DNA from: Bemisia tabaci
Taxonomy: Eukaryota > Arthropoda > Insecta > Hemiptera > Aleyrodidae
Direction: 5' to 3'
DNA length: 64,000 nt
Assembly: GCF_918797505.1 (NCBI RefSeq)
Contig: NC_092795.1
Span: forward strand, 56,580,916 to 56,644,915
Below are positions 43,747 through 54,001 of the stretch, in pieces (position 1 is the first letter of the stretch; every line of letters begins with the position of its first letter). The position numbers were made by a program, and so were the translations under genes. Under the pieces are notes generated by a model, which was not told where the DNA came from, did no database searches, and was given only the letters and a program-made list of their open reading frames with translations.

Positions 43747-44264
43747 CCATAGTGTATAATGTCGGGAATCGTGAGGGCACCTGGCAATAGGGTCGCATCG
43801 TCGGTTGACAACGGAAACGCAACCTGTAATCCATTCCAGCCACCGCTCCTGACTTCCTCCAGTTTTAACGGCTTCCGGTCTGCGCCTGCGCTCCTCCCCC
43901 CTCCGTCCAGTCCACACCCCCACACCCCCCACATCCCCCAACGATGGCGTAATGTGGTCGAATCGTGAGGCAAGATCCACGATCCGCTGATCGGACGGTC
44001 CACGTTTAACCTCGCGACCGAAGGGATAAAAATTAATTGTTTTCGATATTTACGACCTTTCTCTCGGCTTGGCTGAGCTGCGATTCTCCCATCTTCCTCC
44101 TTCCACTCTTTATTATAAGCGACCCTAAAGGATTGATTAATTGAATTCCAATTTCTGGAATTTAAGGGAGGAAAAGTTATATCTATAATACTTTGTAATT
44201 TTGGGGGAAAGGTCCCATGTTGCATTGATGATTGGTAGAGAAAAGGGTTCACTCACAGGGAATG
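43747..44264. other. Intergenic stretch without recognised features
   Basis: C-rich at 43890-43945; overlapping frames on both strands, none recognised. Confidence 0.35.
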
Positions 44265-44679
44265 CAGGGTTGCCACCGACTCTTGTAAATGAAATTTCCT
44301 GATATTTCGCTGTTTTCCGTGACACATTTTGAGGAAATTCCCTGGCAACTGAAGATATGCTAGATAATTAAAAAGACAAAACAGTGGGACAGTTTTAAAA
44401 GCGAAATTTGTTGTTCGAAACGTCAAACCCATTCTAGAAAGCATTCTGGCTGAAAAGTTTTTGCCTGACATTTTCGTCATTTTTCCTGACGTAATGAGTA
44501 TTTGCGCAACATTTTCCGAAAAATCCGTGTTTTTCGATTTCCCTGACGTTTCCCTGGCACGAAAATCGCTTCCTAAACTAAATTTCCTGCTGCGACATGC
44601 CGAATTTTGCATTTTCAACGTTTTCCCTGATTTTTCTGACACCTAAACAAAATCCCTGACATTTCTCGGTTCTCCTGGT
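44265..44679. mobile_element. MITE family H, enlarged or composite copy
   Basis: Left cagggttgccaccgactctt; ttccctgac-type strings recur to 44670. The right end is not clean (ttctcctggta), and the element is about 150 bp longer than other copies. Confidence 0.6.
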
Positions 44680-44906
44680 ATGGTACTGAAGTCGATTATT
44701 GCGAGTACTTCATGTACTACGAGGTTCTAAAACTTCTTAAACAAAATATTTCGAGAGTGCAGTATGGTGAGCTTGTCGCAAAGAAGACCCTGGTTCCGAC
44801 AGCATTTATTTTGAGTTCATATCACCGAGATGCTCGTGTCCACGTTGGAGACAATAAACATTTAAACGCTATCATCGAGTACTCAAGGTCGTTGTACGTA
44901 GCGTAG
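44649..44906 (+). other. Open frame possibly part of an unrecognised exon
   Basis: Stays open from just inside the family H right end to a TAG at 44904-44906. The stretch includes YYEVLKLLKQNISRVQYGEL and looks protein-like, but no family was recognised and no acceptor was confirmed. Confidence 0.2.
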
Positions 44907-45138
44907 TTTTTGTTACCGTCCCTTTTCCCCACGCACTAAGGAACTAAGGCTGGGTGCATTCCGCGGGGGAGTGGTGTGGATAATGCGTCTTGCGGGCCTG
45001 TGACAATGCACCGCCATCAGAACAGTAACAACACGAGCTTTGAACTTGGGAATCCACTCCAAGCTGCCAGATTGGTCTTCAGTAAAAAAAAAGTAGCGGG
45101 ACAAAATTATCGCATTTCCTGAGGAGGGAAGGACAAAT

Positions 45139-45389
45139 GTACCGCGTTTAGCAGAAAGGAACCAAGCCACACCACCTATTGCCAAATTTAACAGGCACTT
45201 TAATTTTTTACAAGGGAACATTCGTGTGGATTCCCTTGAAAGTCTTAAAGAATTCGCTTCGAGCTATGCAGAGAATTTTGTGAAATTACAAAAAACCGCA
45301 CAACCGTTTTCATGTAAAAAATTAAATTGCCCAATTAAATTTGGCAATAGCTGATGAGGCTTGGTTCATTTCTGCTTAAAGCGATCCAA
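45139..45389. mobile_element. MITE family V, full copy
   Basis: Left ccgcgtttagcagaaaggaa, right ttcatttctgcttaaagcg; inner ctattgccaaattt / aaatttggcaatag. Confidence 0.78.
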
Positions 45390-46208
45390 ATGTTACATGC
45401 TTCCAATAGATAGTTTCAGATTAATTATTTTCCGATACATGTCTCGATAGCTGACAAAGACGCCCAAACCCATAAGAGAACTTTTAAAGATAGAGAGTGT
45501 GAGAATGCATGAGATTTACCAGGAGAAGATTAAGTAAGGTTTTTCAGCAATACATTGGCGCTTAGGCTTTCGGTTTTCCTTCACTTTTAAGATGTCACCG
45601 ACTTTAAGCGTCAAAATTCTCTGCGTTTTTTACTCATATTCCATATAATTTCTTCTTTCGTTCACTGTAAACCTCAACCAAGATATTACTATTTTGAACT
45701 CTCAAACAGAATGTTATGATTTTCACATTACAGTTATGAACACTCTACAATAAGGATGCGGTTAAATTTTTCAATACAAAAAGCAACTTCGAGAATTCGC
45801 TACTTCAAGCACCCAACAAAGAAAGCAAATCCATGAGAGGTAAAAAAAAAATAAATAAAAACTTGAAAGTGGTTTCAAAACCACAAGAAAAAGACTAGAA
45901 GACGAATATTCCAAAAAAACAAGAAAATACAAGACCAATGTTTCCATAATATCTAAGCTCTCAAAATTTCTGACTTTCTGTAACTTTTTCAGCTTCTTTC
46001 CAACTCAAAAATTCTCTAATTCCCTGGAATTTGAGCAAAAGTCCGCCTGAAACTTCTTCATTTTTAATACCCCGACTTTAGCTGAAGTTCCGACAGAATG
46101 TTCGATTTTACAGATACTTTTGGGGGGGAAAAATACATCGGAAATCGATTAAAGGATACTAACAAAAGTTAGGGGCCGAAAAATTACTCGCAAAATTCCC
46201 TGACCTTC
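45390..46208. other. Intergenic stretch, AT-rich, nothing recognised
   Basis: No exon, element end or tandem repeat identified. Confidence 0.4.
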
Positions 46209-46346
46209 AGCCTGTGTCACAGTTTCAAAACTAGCCATCAAAATATCAAGGTCAAGTGTTGTGATTGGCTTATTCGATGTCTTGGACCAATCACAGCACC
46301 TGACCTTGAAATTTTGATGGAGTTTTTTGATAGTGTGGCACAGGCT
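46209..46346. mobile_element. MITE family I, full copy
   Basis: Left agcctgtgtcacagtttcaa, right tgatagtgtggcacaggct; inner hairpin gttgtgattggcttattcga / ggaccaatcacagcac. Confidence 0.8.
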
Positions 46347-46362
46347 TTTCCCTCTTTTCCAG

Positions 46363-46438
46363 ACCGGCGGAAACCTCGCAAGAAACGTCCAGGACGAGAA
46401 AATCGGGACCGAAACCCCGCAACAGTGCGTGAGTAGCT
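46363..46438 (+). other. Candidate exon of an unidentified gene
   Basis: The acceptor ccctcttttccag| and donor |gtgagtagc enclose 76 nt that is open in all three frames. One frame gives the basic peptide RRKPRKKRPGRENRD. No family recognised. Its polypyrimidine tract begins at the end of the family I element. Confidence 0.22.
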
Positions 46439-46723
46439 ACGTGTTCGCAGGCCGTCGACACATTTCCGCGCATCAACCCAGAAATGTCATGCACTTTGAC
46501 GCGCCGTTGCCGCTCGGGCGGTGGAATCCACGCTTTTCCCGGGTGGAACACTCGGATTTGAGATCGATGCGGCAACACGGCGGCGAATGTTCCAGGGCCG
46601 CAGCCCGTTGCAAAACAGCGATCCCGGTGAACGCTGCTGCATCCTGCCATTCAACTGTCTCAACATCCATCTCCACCTCAAGCGAGTAAGTGGCCGACGG
46701 GGCGACCGAAAAGAAATGGACGG

Positions 46724-47222
46724 CGCACACTGGAGGGTTGCCACGGAATTTTGAAAATGAAATTCCTTGACATTTTCCTGACTTCCCGGACAAATTTTGG
46801 TATAATTCCCTGACAATCGAAGATGTGACGGATGGTTAAGAAAACATAATTGAACATAGTTTTTAGGCAAAATTTGTTGTTCGAAACCTCAAACTCAGTC
46901 TCGAAAGCAAATGCAGGTGATTTAACAAATTTTCCCTGACATTTTCGTCGATTTCCCTGACATTTCCCGGTTTTCCCTGACTGTGGCAACCCTGTGGACC
47001 GAGTCGATGGGACAAGTCGGACAAAATCTGGAAAACTTGAAAGCTTATATTTTCGAAAATATGAAACAAAAAAGTTCAAGAGTAGTTCCACTGGTTTTTT
47101 CGTGAAATTTTCTTTCATGAACACCCTTTGAAATTGAATTTGTGACGAAATAAATACAAAAATTTGAAATTTTAGTCAAAAATTTCATGTCCGACTTCGT
47201 CTACTAGTTCGTTCCACCGTGC
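46724..47222. mobile_element. MITE family E interrupted near its left end by family H
   Basis: cgcacactgg (46724-46733) and tggaccgagtcgat (from 46995) together rebuild the family E terminus; the right end is ttccaccgtgcg. Interior agttccactggttttttcgt matches the family. Confidence 0.78.
46734..46994. mobile_element. MITE family H nested in family E
   Basis: Left agggttgccacggaattttg, right ctgtggcaaccctg; ttccctgac strings reiterated. Only a 3-bp overlap (tgg) is shared by the flanks. Confidence 0.8.
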
Positions 47223-47930
47223 GGTGTCGTGTCGACCTATAGCGAAAAGTGGATGTCTTTATTTCAAGCCGTGAGTACGGTCGAAATGAGGTCTTAGAGA
47301 CGGTAGCTTTTCTGAATGAAAATTTAAAGAGGGCAGAATCGACAGCAAGAAAAGGGTGGGTATGAAAGTTACACGTTGATAAATCCCTTTGTTGTTACCT
47401 TATAGATATTTCGCCTTCAATTTTTGGAGTAGGCCAGGAAACATCCTCTGTGCAAGAATAGCTAATGATATACATTTCGCAATTAGGATCTACAATTTCT
47501 GGCGCATCCGTAAAAATACTTATGTGCATATGGAAACTAATGGTACATTAGTACATACGTTGTTTGAAAACTGAGCCAGAAATTTTAGTTCTTAATTGCA
47601 AAAAGTATTTCAATCGAAGGATTCATGTTCTGTGTTTTCTCCATTTGAGGAGTGAAAATTCGAAGCCTAGTCATCAGGGGTTATTGGAATCGTGCAACTG
47701 TTTACCACGTTTAACAGGAAAATAGTAGCCTGCAAATGGCAACTCATGTCAGGAAAATAAGACTATACGATTCGGAGAAAGTTTCCTCATAAAAAGTCAA
47801 GCTTTGCAGATAAACTCGGTCAATTTGTCCGCTAGGTGCAACAATCAACACTGCCTTCCTTAATTTGATAGTGATGAATAGAAAACCATGTTAGATTCTT
47901 CGACACGTCATAAACTAATTGTTGCTACAG
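47223..47930. other. Intergenic stretch without recognised features
   Basis: AT-rich; cgccttcaatttttgga at 47411 may be a scrap of tandem family M. Confidence 0.35.
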
Positions 47931-48323
47931 GAGGGGTATCGATAAGGGTCGTTTTTAAGCCCACCTCAGCTAAATTTCTTCAACTCTAGGATTTTTTTGC
48001 TCATTGAAGATCTACATTTTACGGAATGCATTATAATTAGACAATTTCCTGTTTTTTATCAGGTCTAAGCATAGGTTTGGAGGCCGAATTTGGCAAAATA
48101 TGCGGATTTTTCGGCATCCAACCTCAAACCCGCGGTAACTGCTTTAATAACCAAAATCGGCCTTTAGAGACCAATGTGTAGGCCAGTATTAGACCTGGAC
48201 TAAGCCCAAAAGACGACCAAATATAATGATACCTTCCGTAAATGTAAACTTTCAATGAGCAAAAAATCATAGAGTTGAGGAAATTCAGCGTGCGCCAAAA
48301 AAATGCGCTTGTCGATACACCTC
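47931..48323. mobile_element. Element Y, diverged inverted repeat with arms over 150 bp
   Basis: Outer gaggggtatcgataag / cttgtcgatacacctc; inner aatttcttcaactctagg / tagagttgaggaaattcag and ttgctcattgaagatctaca / gtaaactttcaatgagcaaa. Arms pair at moderate identity. Minus-strand frames here follow from the repeat. Confidence 0.7.
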
Positions 48324-49619
48324 TTACAATGAAATAAATTTCTTCCGACACATTCGGAAAACAAAACATTCACGATTTGGGAGGGGTCCTCCAAGTTGTT
48401 ACAAAAGCAATCATCCTAAATATTGAAGACAAGCGAGGGAGTTTATTTAGCAGGGGGCGCTTTCTAAATTGAAAACGCCGTCACTTAATTCGATGCATCA
48501 AAGAGACGATTAAGGCATGAAATAAAGGTGGGTTCACGGTTGAGGGGACGCGCTGAGGAGCGCGCGAGCTGAGGGGAGGAAAGGGAAAGATTCCGACGGC
48601 GAGGTGAAGGGATTAAATAATAAAATGCGTGTAAGCGGTTACGATGGGTCCGGAAAAAAATGCAATGTTTAAATTAACCCTCGTTCGCTGCATTGCCGGA
48701 TGGGACCCTTCCTTCGAATAGTGCAGTAGATTCGGTGCATTTTGGAAGAGGGAAATTCGTGCCACGCTAAAAAGTATACGCAATTTTAGCTTCAGACTAA
48801 AGATCCGTCATTTTAAAGCTTGCATTTACTTTCACAAATTTACTTTCACAGCGCAAAAATTTTGAGCCCAGATTAATAATGTAACGATTTCTCTGCCCGG
48901 ATTAAAAATGCGCTGATTTCATTGTCTTATGACTCACTCTTCACAGTTCACTGGGTTGAAAGTCAAAAAGAGAGGGGTCGCAAAGTGGAGAGAGAGAAAA
49001 TTCGCCGTATGTTAAATGTACGACCCCTGATTTTCTGTTGTACTGCAAAAGTGCGTAAAAGGCGTGGACTCTGCTGAGATTAAGTAACTGCATATATCGC
49101 TTGTCTAGCAGAAATCGCGTGTTATAAGAATGACAGTTTTTGTCCTGTAATATAATGACCAACATTTGGAGAAAATTTACCCAAAAAAGATGAACGATGA
49201 AACAAAGGCCTTGGGTTTTTTTTTTCTTTTTCTTTTTTCTTTTTAAATGACGAGTGATGCACAATCTTTTCAACACCTAATAGTGCTCAGGCTGGGGTGT
49301 TTCAAGTTTCCACGACTCATTTGACGCCATAAGGTTAGATTATTCCCAGACTGAGAAAACAATGCTTTCGAAAACTTTCTCCTATTTGAAAACTGCGACT
49401 ATGTCTCCCCGGAGGGGAAGAATTTGTTTACATTGCGTAGGCTTATTTTTCAATTTAAAAAGTCTACTTTTTCGCATGGCATGTTTGTACGAATAGAATT
49501 ACTAATTAACTTATTGAAAAACTTACGAGTTCCTTCCATACAGAAAAAATTTAGTTTAGGTAAGTGTTCGTACCTGAAACAAAACAGAAGAGCTTATTAT
49601 GATGGATGAACGATAAACA
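48324..49619. other. Intergenic stretch without recognised features
   Basis: AT-rich with a T/C-rich tract at 49217-49242. No exon recognised. Confidence 0.4.
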
Positions 49620-49880
49620 AATCGACGATGAAACTACCAAAACACGTATCTCGGTTTGCGGCGTTGCAGACTTCCTGACATACATTATTTTATAAATGAA
49701 AAACTACGTGACACAAATTCATGAAAACTTTTCGTATTTTTTCTTCTCAAAGCTAAGTAAACTTTGTGTGACCTTCAAGGAATGATATTGGTTTGTCCTC
49801 CTTAATGAAAATTAAATGGAAGGGGATATTTTTAAACACTGCAAACGAGATACGTGGTTTGGTCAGTTTTACCGTCGAAA
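49620..49880. mobile_element. MITE family W
   Basis: Left actaccaaaacacgtatctc, right gagatacgtggtttggtcag; ggcgttgcagacttcctgac matches the other copies. Confidence 0.72.
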
Positions 49881-49951
49881 TATTATTTCTTAGTGGTTTA
49901 CAGTCGTGTCTAAGATCAGATTTCCTCCTGGTGAAACTGATTTGCGCTATG

Positions 49952-50142
49952 CCTGGAAAGAAAACACATTGATCTAGAGTCCAGATCTTGAAACATTGAC
50001 AGAAAAATCTCTTGATCATCGGATTTTGCTGAATCAAACGAATCCGCTGAATTAAGGCTGGTTCTGTTTAGCTAGATTCTTGATCAAGTTCTTTTCTGTC
50101 GTGTTTTAAGAGTCGACTCTAGATCGAGTGTTTTATTCCGTG
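49952..50142. mobile_element. Palindromic MITE family C with many small deletions
   Basis: Aligns end to end with 27176-27403 but is about 37 bp shorter through scattered one- and two-base losses, many in short homopolymers (ggatct to gatct, ttaaaaaca to ttgaaaca). Flanked by TG (49950-49951 and 50143-50144). Confidence 0.7.
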
Positions 50143-50176
50143 TGTTTCTTGTGAAGAGGTTTCCTGAGTGAAAGAA

Positions 50177-50212
50177 AAATGATCTCATATAATTCCAGAA
50201 TTATATGAGATT
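50177..50212. repeat. Short perfect hairpin
   Basis: atctcatataattc and gaattatatgagat flank a few bases. Too short and isolated to assign; no U or T tract typical of a terminator. Confidence 0.6.
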
Positions 50213-50569
50213 GTGATATTGGAGCGAAGAAAGTGAAAGATTCCTGGTTTTCAAAACCAACCCCTGACGCGAGATTTTTCGCGGGTCATCTGGCAATGCA
50301 CAGAAAAGTAAGGAGCTTCCCACAAGAGAGCTTTCCGGCGTGAAATGTGGATGCAAAGTTGTGATACAGGCGGTATTACGACGGGTTGGGGGAGTTGGGG
50401 CTTTGCGTTGTCCAGTCGGATGCGCCGTTGATGAGGTGCGTCAATGTGTAACGCATCGTGGCTTCCATCGGGAGGGTCGCGTCCGCACATCAGAGCCTCG
50501 CTGCGCTGTTGCGCTACGCATAGCATGTCCCGTCCGACTCAAAGCCAACCGTCGTTGCGAAGTGGCTCC

Positions 50570-50574
<5 letters not shown>

Positions 50575-50617
<43 letters not shown>
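50575..50617. repeat. Run of 43 A
   Basis: Follows a GC-rich 240-bp segment on the + strand, as a retroposed transcript's tail would, but no gene, SINE box or target duplication was identified. Confidence 0.6.
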
Positions 50618-50618
<1 letters not shown>

Positions 50619-51469
50619 ATATCCAGAGAAGATATGCTCATTTAAGACAAAAAATTCGCCTTGCGGACTGCTGTTTCCCATAGGCGATAGGAAATTTCAA
50701 CGGCGTAAAATTTTCACTTGCAAACTCAATCTTTATTAGGGAAGTGTTCGGCATGTTTAACTGAAAACTTCACTGATTTTTTTTCAGAACGCGCACAAAA
50801 ATCGGAAAATTTTGAAAAACTTCAATTTCATTTCTGTTAAAAATTGGGATTATTTGAGTCAACCTTGGCATGGACGCACGTTCTTTCGTCTGCAAAACGA
50901 TGAACCGCTAGAAGTTACAGTGCGCTCTGAAATGACTTTTCGAATAGATCAAACAATATTTCATTGCTTACTTCTCCCAAGTTGTTTGTCAAACATGATA
51001 CATGAACATCATTGTTTTCTTCTCACCTTCATTTCTTTTCAAATCATTTTTTAGGAAAGAAAATCTTGGAGGTAACATTTCTTTCCTCAAAAATTCTAAA
51101 ACAGAAGTATTTAAGTTGAGATGTTCAGGAAATATTCAATTACACGAAAATTCCTTTAGAGGAAGCTCCTCGTTCTTATATTTTTAAATTTTCCGCGAAA
51201 ACGTACTTTGAAAATTCATTTGGTGTTCTTTTTAAAACAACTGGAATTTCACTTGCTCTAAAATGAATGTTTTAAATAGGAAAATTTAATAAGCGTAACT
51301 GTATCCAACTGGACACGGTGTACTCGGACAAGAACACAGTACTCGATGTGGAAAAATAAGCTTCCTAGGAGTTGTTTTCATAACGTTTAACAACCACTTT
51401 TTTGTCATTTCCCCAAGCTGAAAGAAGATGAAACAAAGCAAGAAACAATGCTGGATTTCTATTACTGTA
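50618..51469. other. Intergenic stretch, AT-rich, nothing recognised
   Basis: No exon or element end identified. Confidence 0.4.
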
Positions 51470-51707
51470 CACTGGAAAAAAAAAAAAAAAAACACATTGG
51501 ATCTAGAGTCCGGACTCTTAAAAACATCGACAAGAAAAAATACTCCTGATTCAATCGGATTTTAGCTTAAATCAAGAACCAAGCCTCTGAATTTGAGCAG
51601 ATTTCCTTTTGATCTAAGCAAAAATCTAATTGAATCAAGAGTATTTATTCTTGACAATGTTTTCAAGAGTCTGAACTCTAGATCCAATGTGTTTTTTTTT
51701 TCCAGTT
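51470..51707. mobile_element. Palindromic MITE family C, 2-bp duplication
   Basis: Starts cactgg followed by 17 A, ends ttttttccagtt (last base changed). Arms match 27176-27403. Flanked by TA at 51468-51469 and 51708-51709. Confidence 0.82.
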
Positions 51708-52636
51708 TAAAGCCGTGTACCCGAAGAAAAATACGCATCTCCTCCATCCAATAAAAATATGACCCTGAACCCGACTTTCCTCCCGACTTGGCATCTCCAC
51801 CAGTCACGAGGGGCGCATCGAGGGAGGTTCGAGCGGGGGAGGGGGGGAGGGGGTTCCGCTTCCATTCATTCGAGGCTCTGCACCTGCATACCCGCAACCC
51901 ACAACCCACCTCCTACACCTACACGCTACGGAGACATACACTACCACCGCATCGATAACACACATTGATACACATCCGCAGGGACTGGAACACACTGACA
52001 TAGACAACCAGTGAGCTACTCCCCTCCCCTTCGTGTTTTACGACGTGGGTGTTTTGGATTTAGCTGAGGTAGCGTTGCTGTTGTGTGTTAACAGCGGATG
52101 ACACTTTTCGAACAGGTTCATGCCAACGCTATACGAATTGGGAAAATTGATTGAACGAGAACGCTAGCGTCAAAGAGTCGCTGAAATATGACTGGTATTG
52201 ACTGGTGCTTTGAGGCGCCAGCTATTATCCGAGTGAACGTATAGCTACGGAGTCGAGATTCTCCTCGATCTACAATAAATTTAAAATAGGAGATGGTGAG
52301 GGCTACGTTAATTTTTAGTAACCATTTGCTCTTGAGTTGCGTTCAATGCAAAAATCATCTCCAAGATGAATAAAAATTTTATATTGGATTTCCCTGATAT
52401 TTTCCTAAATTTTAACCGAAATTTTCTGACTTTTTGCGTGAATAAATTGATACTCACATGATTTAGTAAATCAAAATAGTGGATAAATTTATTAAAATGT
52501 TAGAAAAACGCTTGAGGCACTCAGAATGTCCTGATTCAGTCCAATTTTTCTACTTCTATCTGATGACGTAGAATTTCCTGATATTTTCCAGTTTCTCCTA
52601 ACGGTATACACCCTGTGCGGAAGTTGATGCGTTTTC
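51708..52636. other. Intergenic stretch without recognised features
   Basis: G- and C-rich at 51830-51930, AT-rich afterwards; ttccctgat strings near 52388-52590 may be an eroded CAGGGT-clan element. Confidence 0.35.
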
Positions 52637-53407
52637 CAGGGCGTCTAATAAAAAATAGGCTGGCCAAAGATCAGTACTTATACAGTACTTATTCAGCACA
52701 TTCCTAAGTGATTCAGTACCTCCTTAACAGAAAAATTCAGTACTTTTTCATTACCTCCATTTGACGAGATTTGTTAAATTCCAAACATTTAAATTTCTCG
52801 CTGAAATTGCGACAAAAATGACAAAAAATCCGGACAGTCTTGCGCGGAGTTTCCGCATTTTTTCAGTACTTCTGGACTGCCCTTAAAAAATTACCACTGT
52901 TTCCGAATTTTCCGGAAATTCCGAACTTGTAAATTTCTCGCTGAAATTGCGACAAAAATGACAAAAAATCCGGACAGTCTTGCGTAATTTCCGCACTTTT
53001 TTAGTACTTCTGGACTGCACGGAGAAAAAAACCTCGTGCGTGGGACCCGAGGTTTAGGTCATATGGATCTCTGAAGTTTTCGGATCGAGCATCTGAACAC
53101 TTCAGGTCTAGCTGTCGAGGTTCGGATCACACATCTGAAACTTCAGTTCTTACATCTGAAGTACTTCAGATGTGAGGACCGAAGTTTCTCGGATGTGAAA
53201 ACCGAAGTACTTCAGATGTAAGAACTGAAGTTTCAGATGTGTGATCCGAACCTCGACAGCTAGACCTGAAGTGTTCAGATGCTCAATCCGAAAACTTCAG
53301 AGATCCATATGACCTGAACTTCGGGTCCCACGCACGAACTTGTTTTCTCCGTGTGCCCTTAAAAAATTAGCACCATTTCCGGATTTTCCGGACTTGTAGA
53401 CACCCTG
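52637..53407. mobile_element. MITE family J with internal 140-bp duplication and nested palindrome
   Basis: Left cagggcgtctaataaaaaat, right cttgtagacaccctg. Flanks gttttc (52631-52636) and gtattc (53408-53413) differ at one of six bases. Two direct units start at 52791 and 52931 (aaatttctcgctgaaattgc); the second contains element Q1. Confidence 0.85.
53028..53353. mobile_element. Palindromic MITE Q1 (CAC-ended clan), nested, 2-bp duplication
   Basis: Ends cacggagaaaaaaa and tgttttctccgtg; about 160-bp arms with tcgtgcgtgggacccga and repeated acttcagatgt. Flanked by TG at 53026-53027 and 53354-53355. The uninterrupted site ctggactgcccttaaaaa is preserved in the sister unit at 52872-52890. 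Confidence 0.92.
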
Positions 53408-53422
53408 GTATTCTCGACGCAG

Positions 53423-53501
53423 GAATCCAGCAGTGCATGAGCGAGCGATCGGGCATCCCCGCGTCGCGATACGGCACGAGGGTCCTCGGCTCGCTCGGCA
53501 G
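53423..53501 (+). other. Candidate exon of an unidentified gene
   Basis: The acceptor ttctcgacgcag| and strong donor |gtaagtcac bound 79 nt in a CpG-rich stretch. Two frames are open; one reads IQQCMSERSGIPASRYGTRV. No family recognised; it could also be part of a 5' UTR or chance. Confidence 0.25.
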
Positions 53502-53765
53502 GTAAGTCACGACGACGGCGGCGGCGCGGGGCACGAGTGGCCGACGAAAAGGCAGCGACAGCGAAACCGACGCAACGGACGACGTGGAGGACGCCGAGAC
53601 GACAGGGACAAAGACGGGCTCCGGGGAGGGGCACCCGGCAGGTGCGCTCAAAAGCATAAAAGAGCTTCGAGTGATCCCTGAGTGCTGGCCGTCCTCCGCC
53701 AAAACCGCGCATCTCCTCGAAGTCTACGTCGGAGTAGACGCGGTTGTTGCTTCAGCCTCGGACGA
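53502..53765. other. CpG-rich stretch
   Basis: Rich in gacg and cgg repeats with open frames on both strands; could be promoter-proximal sequence for the candidate exon at 53423-53501. Confidence 0.25.
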
Positions 53766-54001
53766 CGCACAGTGGATCGAGTCAATAGGAGAGGTCGGAC
53801 AAAATTGGAAACTTCAAACGCTCATAACTCCGTTTATACAAAACTTTGAGGTTCTAAAAGTGGTTCCATCGGTTTCCTCGTAAAATTTTCTTCTTAGAGC
53901 ACCACTTGAAATGTAAAATATGACAAAATAAACATAAAAATTTGTAATTTTAGTTTAAAATTTCGTGTCCGACCTCTCTAATTGACTCGATCCACTGTGC
54001 G
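53766..54001. mobile_element. MITE family E, full copy
   Basis: Ends cgcacagtggatcgagtcaa and ttgactcgatccactgtgcg, 236 bp, close to consensus. Confidence 0.88.

Noticed and set aside
46473..47124. Minus frames with SGKSGKCQG-type repeats, also at 38155 and 44253
   Set aside because: They translate the reiterated ttccctgac motif of family H from its complement.
48124..48394. Minus frames near MEDPSQ and MFCFPN starts
   Set aside because: They lie across an arm of inverted-repeat element Y; symmetry explains the frames.
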